This document shows positions 41,220-52,959 of a stretch of DNA of 64,000 bases, piece by piece. The first letter of the stretch is position 1. Each line of letters begins with the position of its first letter. The stretch is taken from NCBI RefSeq assembly GCF_035594125.1, contig NC_087152.1, positions 14,297,001-14,361,000 of the forward strand, given 5' to 3'. Below the pieces are notes generated by a model. It made no database searches and was not told the DNA's origin. It worked only from the letters and a program-made list of their open reading frames with translations. This DNA comes from Scylla paramamosain (taxonomy: Eukaryota > Arthropoda > Malacostraca > Decapoda > Portunidae). The position numbers and the translations under genes were made by a program.

Positions 41220-41339
41220 ATTGGAGGGAGGGACTGAATTATTGCCACTTTTTACTCAGCGAAATGCAAAAAGAACACAAACGTATACAGATTCAAATCA
41301 TTGACTGCATGTGTTCCAATATTCCGTAAAATAGTGGCT

Positions 41340-41475
41340 CATATTCCTGAACGCCCTACCGTCTCAAAAGAAGTATCTTCAAACACCACAGAGGTTATTA
41401 GTGTGGTTCTCATGGCGATTTCTCCCCACTGACGAAGGAAAAACCTCAACAAACTATTACTGAAACCATGACAAT
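41340..41475 (-). mobile_element. Degraded inverted-repeat family copy
   Basis: Left end like catattcctgaacgccctac. Then cttcaaacaccacagaggtt, attagtgtggttctcatgg and tccttgaaaacccaatt correspond to the inverse core. Confidence 0.5.
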
Positions 41476-41479
41476 ATCC

Positions 41480-41965
41480 TTGAAAACCCAATTAAAAGAG
41501 ACAAAGAAAGAAATAACAGAAATACAGACAAAAGTTGAGGGGAGATTAGCCGTTAGTTCAAATATCTACGTTCTTCAGCCAAATTGTCTGGATCCTTGAA
41601 AACCCCATAAAAAAAAAAAAAAAAAAACGAAGAAAGAAATAATAGGAATACAGATTAAAGTCAACTGGAGATCCGATCAGGTCTCAGTTCAAACATCTAT
41701 ATTCTTCAGTAAAATCACCTTGAATCATTCCAGTGAAGTAATAAAGGTCATATTATCATAAAAAAAAAAAAAAAAACAGTATGGAGAGAAAAATACTCGT
41801 ACAAAGAAAGAAACAGCAGAAGTACAGAAAGGATTTAAGTTAAGGGGAGATCCGGTCAGCTATTGATTCAAACATTTAAGATATCCAGGAAAAATTGTCC
41901 AGGGTTAACTAAATGAAGTAATAAGTATCGTATTGTCGAATCGAGGTTGAGGGGAAACCAGTGCA
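41480..41965 (+). repeat. Local tandem array, 130-170-bp unit, 3 copies
   Basis: Units share aaagaaagaaataacagaaa, tacagacaaaagttgagggg, agatccggtcag, ttcaaacatctatattcttc and a poly-A tract. Copies lie near 41500, 41625 and 41797. Confidence 0.7.
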
Positions 41966-42565
41966 GTCAAAGGGTTTATGTGCCGCGCGCTGTTCCTGCA
42001 AACTTCCTCCTTCCTTCTCGTGACAAACAGAAAACGTACAAGCAAAAGAGAGAGAGAGAGAGAGGGAGGAAGAGAGTGAAGGAGAGGGTGAGAAAGAGAG
42101 AGAGAGAAATGAAAAAGAACTGAAATTCAAACGAGGGCAGTTTGTGTGGATTTATTTGGTTCATTTTATTTTTTATTTTTTTATTCACTGAATATGCATG
42201 CAATAAATTTATGTTTCTGGAATAGAGAAGTTGATGCTGACTAATAGCGATGGATAACATATACTAAAATGACATGAAAAAAAAAAAAAGAAAAATGGGG
42301 AAAAAAAAAACAAATAAAGAAAATAAAATAAATAAAAAAGGAAGAAATTAATCCAGGAAACTAGAGAGAATAGAAAAAAAAAACAACTAGAAATAAAAAG
42401 ACAACTGTAAATAAATGAATAAATGAGAAAATTTGGAAAGAAGAAAAGAGATATACAAAATTTGTCGAAATAGAGAAAGAAAAAAAAAACGAAAATGTTT
42501 AGAGAGAAATGTAGAGTAGAAAAAAAAATACAAATAAATACAAACTATAAAGAAATGAGCCAGAG

Positions 42566-42568
<3 letters not shown>
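41966..42568. other. No gene recognised; A-rich low-complexity stretch
   Basis: A short GA run near 42045-42110, then poly-A/GAAA-rich DNA to 42540. Confidence 0.5.

Positions 42569-42640
<72 letters not shown>
42569..42640. repeat. (GA)n microsatellite
   Basis: About 36 GA units. Confidence 0.98.
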
Positions 42641-42642
<2 letters not shown>

Positions 42643-43020
42643 CAGAACCCTTAGAAAAATCCGGTTTGCACGAACAAGTCGGATAATTGCGGATGCAGTA
42701 AGTGGCTGGAATTCCTTTCATGTGCATTTGAAAACATGGGAACGACAACACTAACGAACATTTTTTTTTTCCCCATGCCACGCAGCACCTGGACTTACAC
42801 ACGTGCAAAAAATGTTATCCAGTATAAGAGGGAGACGGAAAATTACAAAATATATATTGCATGGAAACTGACTTACTCTGGCCACTGAGTTACGTTCCCT
42901 GAGTGTATGAGGGCGTAGGGAAATTTATGTTTTTTCTTCAATACCTTAACCCTTTCAGTGTGATATGCAATAATTCCCAGCATTGAAAGAAGTGTACAAA
43001 ACTTTTACAGCCATTTACAG
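42641..43020. other. No gene recognised
   Basis: Unique-looking sequence without exon signals. Confidence 0.45.
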
Positions 43021-43021
43021 G

Positions 43022-43604
<583 letters not shown>

Positions 43605-43805
43605 TAGTCAGTATTCTCAAACACTTCAGCGTCCCATCTCGATTTCGTTTAGTAGGCTGTGGTGGCTTTCAGGGATGTTTTCATGATTCTAGTGATGATT
43701 TAAGAAGAGATCTCCCTTAGCAATGTGAAAAACACCATGGGAGTCCTGCTAATCGTCTCTGTGGCATTTAAAAAACAATCCTGATGAGAGAATGAAATGT
43801 GTAAA
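43605..43805 (+). mobile_element. Inverted-repeat family relative (tcaaac-variant)
   Basis: Left end like gtattctcaaacacttcagc. Then gtaggctgtggtggctttca, gggatgttttcatgattcta, gtgatgatttaagaagagat, cgtctctgtggcatttaaaa and gatgagagaatgaaatgtg follow the family order, ending with an aaatg version of the right end. Confidence 0.6.
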
Positions 43806-44151
43806 TGCTCCATGTTGAGCAGCCAACATTCATAAAACTAAGTCTCTTTTAACAGTCAACAAACAAACATCCTTCAAACTTAGCTACCCTCAACTTATCA
43901 TCCTTCAAACTCAGTCCCTTCAACAGATAACATTCTTAAAATCCTACTGTAAATTTAAAAAAGCAAGTCAGTTATTTATTTCATCTATTTATTTTTTGAG
44001 TAGCTGTGCCGTGGTGCTTATCTAATGAGGACACGTTTAATTATGCTAAATACCCTTTGTAATATTATTCGCTGCACGAGTAATAAAAGATCTAATTTGC
44101 TGCTCTGCCCTTCAATGACTTCTGTGCAATTTCCCGATACATTTTTTGTGT

Positions 44152-44155
<4 letters not shown>
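43806..44155. other. No gene recognised; small duplication
   Basis: 43860-43940 has a duplicated ccttcaaacttag / ccttcaaactcag step. Otherwise unique-looking. Confidence 0.45.

Positions 44156-44229
<74 letters not shown>
44156..44229. repeat. (GA)n microsatellite
   Basis: About 37 GA units. Confidence 0.98.
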
Positions 44230-44232
<3 letters not shown>

Positions 44233-44449
44233 GTGGGACTCGGAAATGCATCACGTGTTCTAAAAAGGTGTGCCATTATCAGGTTATTAAGAAGAAGTGT
44301 ATATTTACTTCTGATGAATGAATGTAAGTTAATTAATCGCTGCATCCGGTGAGTGATTTATGTTATATAATTTCACTTGATCTTATTTTATTTCATACCG
44401 TGACCTCATTCTGCCTCTCTACTGTAGGTTCTGAAGGATCGTGATTATT

Positions 44450-45240
44450 GTATATTGAAAGATTTTTTTTTATTACTTATTTATTTATTTTTTTTTACTT
44501 TTTATTCTTGTCTTTCCATCGTTTCATTTTTTTTTACGCTTTTTGTTTCTCGTTTTACATTCTAACTTTAAAAAATTTGAATGTTATATATTTTTTTCTG
44601 GTTTCATGATTTGCTGCAACATGAAGATTATGTGAATTCATTTTTTTTTCTATTTATTTTTGTCTTACCTTTTTATTTCTTGTATAGAATTCTAAATGGC
44701 CTTTGTGTTTTTGTCCACTTTTTAATTTCACCTTTTATTTATTCATCTATATTTCCGATCTCACGTTCTGTTAGCTATCATAAGAACGTCGCGCACCCTA
44801 ACAACACAAAACAGAACACACGAACATGGAAACACGTGTACATCATATTATTTTCACCTCTTCGTTATCTGCCCAGCATTCTACTTTGATTGTGAACACT
44901 ATTATCTACCTTTAGTTTCTTTACCCACATATTCTTTTTGTAATCTGAACATGGCTTTTTTTATTTATAGTCTTTCGTTTTGCATCCTTGATACGTACAT
45001 TATTTTCTACCTTTTACACTCCTATTCCACATTCTGCCGTAATAAGAACTTGATGCGTCGCTTTACATCTTAGTTTTTCGTCTCATATTCCATTGTAATA
45101 TATGTTGCTTTTTCACCCTTTTATTTATTTATTTATTATTGCTTTTTATTTCTCGTTTCAGATTCCGTTGCAGTATCAACAAGACGCGTCGTTTTTTCCA
45201 CATTTTTAGTCTCTCTTCTCACGTTCTACTGCCAGATTTA
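44450..45240 (+). repeat. Degenerate T-rich tandem array, ~95-110-bp unit, ~6-7 copies
   Basis: Recurring landmarks: gcgtcgctttttcatctttt, tagtttctcgtctcac, attctattgtaat, and aacatgac or aagaacttgatg. The most readable copies are at 44990-45240. Open frames inside are array products. Confidence 0.6.
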
Positions 45241-45357
45241 TTGCCTTGTTCTCCCACGTGAGGTCAGGTAACGGTAAACACTTGAGGTTCCTCACCCTCG
45301 AGCTTGCAGTCTCAGATAAAACTCGCTTGGGAAACTAAAGTAAAAAAAAAAAAAAAA

Positions 45358-45929
<572 letters not shown>

Positions 45930-46162
45930 CATTTTTCTTTTCTACTAGTAGGTATTTTCTCACCATCACAATCATCTCGGTTGTGCTGTCTTCCTTACAC
46001 GGTCCAGCAGCAACACCATCCCACTCCCTCCTTATTTGCTGCACCATTTCACTCATATTACACTCCACTTGGGGCAGAATTCCTCGCCTCACCAGACACT
46101 CTTCTCTCTCTTACGACAGTACTACCACGTCAGCTGGAGCATCGGTAGATCTATTGAAATAG
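45930..46162 (-). pseudogene. Unidentified coding-like segment on minus, one in-frame stop
   Basis: On minus the frame reads TDAPADVVVLS-stop-ERE, then ECLVRRGILPQVECNMSEMV, QQIRREWDGVAAGPCKEDST and TEMIVMVRKYL. The composition is protein-like (mixed charge, little low complexity) over about 65 codons, and a donor-like ATG|GTGAGA follows the ...MIVM end. A TAA interrupts it near 46112 and I recognise no family. The plus strand is also open here (45911-46162), so chance cannot be excluded. It may be a decayed exon or a transposase relic. Confidence 0.3.
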
Positions 46163-46308
46163 TCGTAAAACTAATATCTGGAAGGGTAACTCTCATAATA
46201 TATATTTAATTTTCATCCACAATAATCATGCACTATTATCCCTCAGTCTCCTAACACACACCATCTCTTATTTCCTTCTATTCCCCTTGACGCCTATCCT
46301 TCGTAACT

Positions 46309-46420
46309 GTGGTAACCTTATGAAACTAAAGTAGACAGACGAAACAAGAAAAGAAGACTTGTTGATGAGGGAAGAGAAAAAGTGTTTCGTTTGTCTCCTT
46401 TAGTTTCATAAAGTCATCAC
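46309..46420. ncRNA. Near-perfect hairpin (29-bp stem, ~36-nt loop), possible miRNA-like precursor or palindromic element
   Basis: The left arm 46318-46346 (ttatgaaactaaagtagaca...) and right arm 46383-46411 (...tgtctcctttagtttcataa) are inverse complements with two differences, one of which is a G-U pair in RNA. Weaker pairing extends outward to about 46309 and 46420. The loop is purine-rich. The strand of any transcript is unknown. A palindromic MITE remnant is the main alternative. Confidence 0.4.
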
Positions 46421-46504
46421 GTTATCTAACTTATCTACTCAATAAACTTCTAGAAGCAATAGCACAATAGCAAGGTTAAAAGGGGGATAAAAAAATAAAA
46501 AAAA

Positions 46505-47115
46505 GGAAAGATCAAATCGTGTATTTAAAGTTAGTAAACCCTTCTCAATTTAGGTCATGAATATTCGTAAATGTTTCAAATGTCTCATACGGTCATGGGA
46601 ACTGAAGGTTGCACCATTGTATTCTGGCAAACAACTCTAGGAAATCTCGACACTGTAATATATGTTAAAATCAAACCGTGTTCTAAATTAAAGTTGGTAT
46701 GCACTTGTAAATTTAGGCGATGAATACTTGCAAATATCTCAAATGTTTCAAACGGTTGCGGGAAACTCAAGATTGCATCGTCTTATTCAGCTTATCAAAA
46801 GGAAATCTCAACAACATGATATATCTGGCAAAATTAAATCATGTTCCATGTTAAAGTTGGTATGCACGTGTAAATTCAAATGATGAATACACGTAAATGT
46901 TTCAAGTGTTTCAAATACTCACGGAACTGAAGTTTGCAGCATCATACTCTGTGCTAGCCTACTCAAGGGACCGCCCGGCAACTGTATATCCTTTTACTAT
47001 TGCATGTATTTCTTTTGCCTTCTATCTCATCTCTTCATCTCTTTGTAAATTCTTGCTTTTCTTCAATAAACTGTTAAACTATTAGGAAATATCGACACCA
47101 TCTGGCAACCGCTGA
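46505..47115 (+). repeat. Satellite-like tandem array, ~163-bp unit, 3-4 copies
   Basis: Units share tctaaattaaagttggtatg, cacttgtaaatttaggcgat, gaatacttgcaaatatctca, tttcaaacggttgcgggaa and aggaaatctcaacaacatg. Starts lie near 46515, 46675 and 46838, with a partial fourth after a ~90-base break (47080-47115). Confidence 0.75.
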
Positions 47116-47327
47116 CAACCTAACCCCGTGTCTCCGTCTTACAGCGAGGGAATATATCCTCCCACACAAACCGGCGCCATTCAAAATAATATAATGCACG
47201 CTGAAGTGCCTCATATTTCACCTACTATTCATGGCTTATTTGATGCCGGTAATTTTGTAGACGAGGAGCGTACCCTGCGTCTTGCTATGAATAGCCCGTC
47301 CTCAAGTAAATATTACGACGTGTGCTT
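47116..47327. other. No gene recognised
   Basis: Unique-looking sequence. The 84-codon frame at 47128-47382 has no recognised motif and runs into the next repeat. Confidence 0.4.
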
Positions 47328-47925
47328 TGTTCACGATTCAAGCCTCGTGTGTTTGAAGCGCCTTGATTCTAATAAGGACTGATTTTCAAGGTTAAGCAAG
47401 CTCTACGCGGTGTTTTTTTTTTTTTTCTTATTCCCCATTAATGATGCAAGATTATGTAAGCTTTGTAACTTTCATGACAGCCTGTTCGTAGTAGTAAGAT
47501 TCAAGACTTCGCATATTTGAAGCGCTTTGATACTTATCAGGAGTGTTTTCAAAGGCTACAGAGATGGTTTTTGAGTTCTTGGGGTTGCTTTTCTTATTTC
47601 CATTGGTGATGCAGGATGGCTGTCTAACTATATTCAGCAAAATATTTACGAGAACCGCAAATTCCACAAGATCCTGTTATAGGTTGCGAGAATTTTGTTT
47701 ACGATTCAGACTTCGAGTATTGGAACGTTTGGGGCTCGAGGAAGGACTGCTTTTAAAGGCTATAGCAATGGTTATTTGTGTTCTCAATGGTGTTCTTCTA
47801 TTTTTATTGGTGATGCAGAGTTATCGTTAAGCTTTAGTCATGAAAATATCGATATAATCTTTGAAACTTTCACTAGAACCTTTTAGGAGTGGACGAGCGA
47901 AAGACGAAACATTTCAAGGTACTAG
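47328..47925 (-). mobile_element. Inverted-repeat family relatives in a three-copy tandem
   Basis: Three diverged copies start near 47335, 47500 and 47703. Each has a gattcaagacttcg step, a tatttgaagcgctttga element-end-like step, gagtgttttcaaaggctaca and gagatggttttt, then a cttatttccattggtgatgc segment. The core is the inverse orientation of the 15.6-kb copy. Confidence 0.6.
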
Positions 47926-47962
47926 ACCCAGTGATTCTCCTGCTTGTGATGGGTGCATACAG

Positions 47963-47963
<1 letters not shown>

Positions 47964-48006
<43 letters not shown>
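47964..48006. repeat. (CT)n microsatellite
   Basis: About 21 CT units. Confidence 0.96.
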
Positions 48007-48009
<3 letters not shown>

Positions 48010-48817
48010 TCCTGCTATTCGCAAATGTGTTTATTGTTATTAAGAACACAAAACTTTAAGAGAAGGTGCAGAAAGGCCGAGTGTACAAGTGGCACTTTAA
48101 GACAGTAACCTAACGCCGCCCTCTATCGGTGAGTTTTTGAACTAATTTGGGAACTGTACTGCTGCCTGTTGACTCTGATTTTATTCATTTATTTTACTTA
48201 TTCACATATATACTTAGGTACTTAGCCCTCTACTTGTGTACCGTGCCAGCATTGTTCCATATGTCTTTCTGCACTGGCCTGCCTGCTGGAGTGAGTTTAA
48301 GAGGGTGAGGGAATTACATATTGTAGTTCTTACGTGTAGGATGTACCATTAATAACACATATGGTAAATTTATCTACACATGTATTTTGTTTATTTATGT
48401 ATTTTTTATTTTTTTTATGAGGTGTTACTAACTAGTATCTTTTTGCTATTTCACGTTAAGTTTATTTATTTGTTTTCTCGTCAACGTCATCTGGTAGCGA
48501 AGATATTTCTGTACTGTGCTTTTGTTCACCCATTGCACACCTCCGTTATTCGTAAACGCCTCATCTTTTTGTCCAAACTTCTTTTCACAGATTGTAGTGA
48601 AATTTACTTGTTTTCTTATTCCACAGTTTTCGTGATCCTGGTGACAGCAAGGATTATGTGTACGAGTATTTAAAATCAAAGAGCGTTCAAAACCCAACTA
48701 ATCTTAATGAGTGGCCTTAGTCTCAGTTTTTTTTTGGCTTTTAAATCTGTCTTAAAAAAAAATATGGTGTGGTTATTGTGAGAATGTAATATATAGTGTG
48801 TGTTGTGTTAGAAAGTG

Positions 48818-48819
<2 letters not shown>
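48007..48819. other. No gene recognised
   Basis: Unique-looking AT-rich sequence. The 97-codon plus frame at 48380 lacks any family signature. Confidence 0.45.

Positions 48820-48907
<88 letters not shown>
48820..48907. repeat. (CT)n microsatellite with one CC slip
   Basis: Two CT runs joined at cctctc near 48881. Confidence 0.97.
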
Positions 48908-48913
<6 letters not shown>

Positions 48914-48960
48914 ATCCTAAACGAATCATGCGGCCCAGTCTTAACGAAGTGTTTTCTCCC

Positions 48961-48993
48961 ATTCTCTTCTTCTTCTTCTTCTTCTTCTTCTTC
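48961..48993. repeat. (CTT)n microsatellite
   Basis: About 10 CTT units. Confidence 0.93.
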
Positions 48994-49094
48994 CATTTGG
49001 TGCTGTAAACGTTCTATTCTTGCTGAAATTTTCTTTTTTTCCCCTTCTTTCCCTCCTCCTTTCTCTACAAACATTATGTAACTTCAACCTTCTT

Positions 49095-49095
<1 letters not shown>

Positions 49096-49187
<92 letters not shown>

Positions 49188-49245
49188 GAAAAGAGCTCTT
49201 GATAAGGACAGACTTGACTCGCTGGATGGAAATTTTTAGGGAGAA

Positions 49246-49327
<82 letters not shown>
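49096..49327. repeat. Two (GA)n tracts 65 bp apart
   Basis: GA 49096-49184 and GA 49249-49327, the second with a GAGGA slip. The spacer holds ggatggaaatttttaggga and no gene. Confidence 0.97.
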
Positions 49328-49331
<4 letters not shown>

Positions 49332-49597
49332 TCAATTCCCCGTCGCTTTCAAAAAAATTTATAGACGAACTTTACTACGTACACGATGAGAAATTTCGTT
49401 GTGTCCCGCCTGTTGTACTCTGAATTAGGTTTCATCCCCAAGGCAAATTTATTATTCCCGCGTTCCTTGGCAGGGTTTTTGAGAGTGATGTGGTGAGCAT
49501 TTTTCATTTGTGGCATGTTTATTACTGCCGTGATCGTCGTAAATATTAGCTTTATAACAGTGCCACTATCACCAATACCACCATCACCACCACCACC

Positions 49598-49598
<1 letters not shown>
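49328..49598. other. No gene recognised
   Basis: Unique-looking sequence ending in a (CAC)n run at 49575-49598. Confidence 0.45.
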
Positions 49599-49671
<73 letters not shown>

Positions 49672-49797
49672 AGTATAACACCCATCATCTCAAGTGTAAA
49701 AGAATAATTTGTTATGTAAATTTGGCCTATGAAGACTTGAACGGTGCAATACATTTCCTTCACCGCCAAACGAGGGAGCAATGGAAGAGGTCAGCGC

Positions 49798-49893
<96 letters not shown>
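49599..49893. repeat. Two (GA)n tracts 130 bp apart
   Basis: GA 49599-49670 and GA 49800-49893. The open frames across them are poly-RE/poly-SL. Confidence 0.97.
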
Positions 49894-49896
<3 letters not shown>

Positions 49897-49984
49897 GGTG
49901 AGGGACGGAGGTCAGCGTTGGCGGGGAACCAGAGAGAGAGCAGGAAGGAGAGAAAGGAGGGAAGGGAAGGTGGTGAGGCGGTGT

Positions 49985-51060
49985 ACTTCCTGTCAAGATG
50001 TTGAGGAATGGAAACGTAGGAAGAGTCAGAAAAAGGAAGAACCGTATGTCAAATTCTGTTTTCCTTTTTTCTTATACTATGCGAAGGAAGGAGAAAGGAA
50101 AAAAAGGAAGAGAAAGGATGGATTTAAAGAGGATTGTGGGAATAAGTGATGGGATATTAAGACCCATTGTAGATATTAGAAAAAAAAATAAATATAGGGA
50201 AATGTTAACCATATATCAAGTTTAGTTTTCCTTCTTGCTTATACTACGTGAACGAGGAGGGAGAGAAAGGAAAAGGAAAAAAAAAGTAAGGAGAAAAAGA
50301 ATGAATTTAAAGAGGACTGTGGAAGTATTAGATATGATATTAAGATAAATTATGAATGTAAAAAAAAATTTTTTTAAACATTTATCAACTTTTGTTTTCC
50401 CTTTTCATGTACTAAACGAAGGAGGGGGAAAGAAAGAAGGTAGGGGAAAGGATGAATCTAAACAGAGATGTGGAAATAAGTGATAGGGTACTGAAACCCG
50501 TTATGATATCAGAAAAAAGAAAAAAAAACGAAGAAAAAAAACAGTAAGAAACAGAGGAAGAACAGTATGAATTTAAACAGGGACGTGGATTTAAGAGAGA
50601 GGGTATTGAAACCAGTCATGGACCTTCCCCTTATAGAATGCTAAAATGAGTAAGGATGTTAGTAAATTTAAAAACAAAGCTTGAATATGTAAAAAAGCAT
50701 ATAAAGCTTATATTCACTCAGCCTGGTAACCTCATATTGCTGGGGGTACCAAGAAAAATAGAAAATCATAGCTAGATTTTCTCTTTCTTTTACCACACGA
50801 ACGAGAGAAGCGAGGAGGGAGCAGAAATAAATAAATCAATGAATAATAGATTAATTTAGGGAGAAGGATGAGAGTAAGTGAAAGTGAAGACCAGGTAGTG
50901 ATATGAGGGAAAGGAAATCGTACGCTATAGATTTTCTTATATATTTTGTGAACTAGAGAAAGGCAAAATAAATAAATAAATAAAAATCGAGAAAAGAATG
51001 AAAATATGTGGGAGCTGAGGTCAGTTATTGATATGAGAGAGAAAAAAATAATTCAAATTT
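49985..51060 (+). repeat. Local purine-rich tandem array, ~150-180-bp unit, ~6 copies
   Basis: Units share caaattctgttttccttttt, cttatactatgcgaaggagg, gagaaaggaaaaaaagg, gatgaatttaaagaggactg, tgggaataagtgatgggata and ttaagacccattatagatat. Copies are near 50035, 50212, 50380, 50550 (partial), 50780 and 50930. Confidence 0.75.
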
Positions 51061-51079
51061 TGTCTCCATTCTTAGAACA

Positions 51080-52025
51080 CACGAAAGAAACGAGAGAAAG
51101 AAAGAAAGAAAGAAAGAAAGAAGGAAGGAAGGAAGAAAGGAAGCAAGGAAGGAAGGAAAGAAGGAAGGAAAAAGAAAAAGAAGAAAAAGGAGACACTGGA
51201 AGGGAAGGATGGAATGAAAAGGAGAAAAAGAAAGAAAAAAAGGAAAGAAGAAGAAGAAGAAGAAGAAGAAGAAGAAGAAGAAGAAGAAGAAGAAGAAGAA
51301 GAAGAAGAAGAAAAAGACGCAATGAAAAGGGAAGGAAGGAAATGAAGAAAGGGAGACAAAGATAGAAAGAAAGGAAAAGAAGAACAAGAAGAAAAACAAG
51401 AATACACAATGTAAAGAAAAGATGGAAATGAGGAAAAGGAGAAAGAAAAAAGAAGAAGAAAAAGAAGACAATGAAAAGAAAGGATGAAAATGAAGAAAAG
51501 GAGAAAGAAAGAAAGAAGAAGAAGAAAGAATAAGAAGATAATAAGGAGGAAGGATGGAAATAAAAAAAAAAAAGAAAAGAAAGAAAAAAGAAAAAGAAAA
51601 AGAAGACATAATGAAAAGAAAAAGAATGAAAATGAAGAAAAGGAGAAAAAAGAAAGAAAAAAAGAAAAGAAAAAAAGAGGAAAAGAGGAAGAGAGAAGAA
51701 AAGGAGAAGACACAATGAAAGGGAAGGATGGAAATAAAGTAAAGAAGAAATAAAGAAAGAAAGTAAGAAATAAAGAAGAAGAAGAAGAAGAAGAAGAAGA
51801 AGAAGAAGAAGAAGAAAAGAAGAAGACACAATGAAGGGAAAGGATGCAAATGGGAAGAGGAGAAAGAAAGAAAGAAAGAAAGAAGATGAATAAGAAAAAA
51901 AAAAGACAACGCAATGAAAAGGAAGTACGGAAATGAAGAAAAAGAGAAAGGAAGAAAGAAAGAAAAGAAGAAGCAGGAGAAGAAGAAGAAGAAGAAGAAG
52001 AAGAAGAAGAAGAAGAAGAAGAAAT
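51080..52025 (+). repeat. ~0.95-kb almost pure-purine tract: ~90-120-bp GA-rich units with internal (GAA)n
   Basis: The plus strand is nearly all A and G. A unit acaatgaaaaggaaggatgg, aaatgaagaaaaggagaaag plus a GAA/GAAA run occurs about nine times, its only pyrimidines being those of the gacacaatg/ggatgg steps. (GAA)n expansions of 14-22 units lie at about 51249-51310, 51775-51815 and 51965-52022. The 294-320 codon minus frames (poly-F/L/S) are artefacts of this composition. Confidence 0.9.
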
Positions 52026-52425
52026 AACAGACATTAAAAGAGATTGAACGAAAATGAGTTACAGGGAGTTTAGATCAATAATTATCAACGGAAGGGGAGG
52101 AGAGAACGTGAAATGCATAGGGTACATCTTGGTGATTGAATAAGACAACGAGAAAACAAGAATAGGCGCCATTGTAGTTGTCAAGGTGGATCAGAGTCAG
52201 TTTGCCGTAATTTGATCATGAAGTGTTGGACAGTTGAGGTGATAATCGTTACTTAAAGACTTTTGGGGGAGTTTTGTAATATTTTATTTTTATGTATTAG
52301 GAACATCGACCTATAAATAGAGAAAAAAAAAGAAAGAAAAAGGTGAATAAGTAAATGGAAAAAGAAAATAGGTAAAGCTAGATCAGTTAATTGTTAAATA
52401 AGTAGTAAAAGATTATTTCATTCCC

Positions 52426-52429
<4 letters not shown>
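52026..52429. other. No gene recognised
   Basis: AT-rich flank, unique-looking. Confidence 0.45.

Positions 52430-52460
<31 letters not shown>
52430..52460. repeat. (CA)n microsatellite
   Basis: About 15 CA units. Confidence 0.95.
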
Positions 52461-52462
<2 letters not shown>

Positions 52463-52722
52463 TCCTGTAGTACGGCCACTTTATTTTCTGAGCCGTCTTG
52501 ATTATTCCCCTTTCTGCAACAGTTGAAGTCGTAGGCAGGTGCTTTTGAATCGATTTCGAACGGAGCACTCCGAACCACAAATGAACCACACACTGGTTCG
52601 ATGGTCCCCTTATCATCATTTCCCATGAATAATGAAGAGGATAAACAAAGAGGAGAGACAGATAACATAGTAATACCTGACGTCTGGTCGCCGCCACACA
52701 GACCAAACGCTCCATCAGTCAT
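52461..52722 (-). CDS. Hypothetical minus-strand open frame, possible first coding exon
   Basis: From the ATG at 52722-52720 the frame reads MTDGAFGLCGGDQTSGITML, then SVSPLCLSSSLFMGNDDKGT, IEPVCGSFVVRSAPFEIDSK and APAYDFNCCRKGNNQDGSEN, until it enters the CA tract. The region is richer in CpG than its neighbours. It is not low-complexity, but I recognise no domain. A donor candidate (TCAG|GTATTA after residue 15) would make only MTDGAFGLCGGDQTS coding. A TATA-like motif lies about 135 bp upstream. Chance is still a real possibility. Confidence 0.3.
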
Positions 52723-52822
52723 CACGCAACTGTCCGCACGCACCAAACTTTTGCACGCATTTATTTTTGCTTCTATTTACACGGCTGGACTCGGGCCAAT
52801 GGCAGCGCGATGAAATGAGGCG

Positions 52823-52863
52823 AACTGCAGCCCCGCCATAGAGATAATACCCGCCGTATATAA
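52823..52863 (-). promoter_or_regulatory. TATA-like motif and initiator-like site on minus
   Basis: On minus, gTTATATAcggcggg (TATATA 52862-52857) is followed by ctgCAGTTcgcc with the candidate +1 A at 52826. The distance of about 31-36 bases is near that expected for a TATA/initiator pair. It lies upstream of the open frame that starts at 52722. No further element was identified. Confidence 0.3.
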
Positions 52864-52959
52864 CAAGATCCATTTTACTTACCGGCCTCACATGTTACTG
52901 TCTGGGGAAAGAATTCGCCATGGACAAATATAGAAGCCAGTAGGAGTTTGTGCCAGGAC

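Noticed and set aside
51072..52034. Longest open frames in the window (258-320 codons, minus strand, poly-F/L/S).
   Set aside because: They are translations of the pyrimidine strand of a purine-only tandem block. Three overlapping frames are equally open, with no start context, domain or codon bias.
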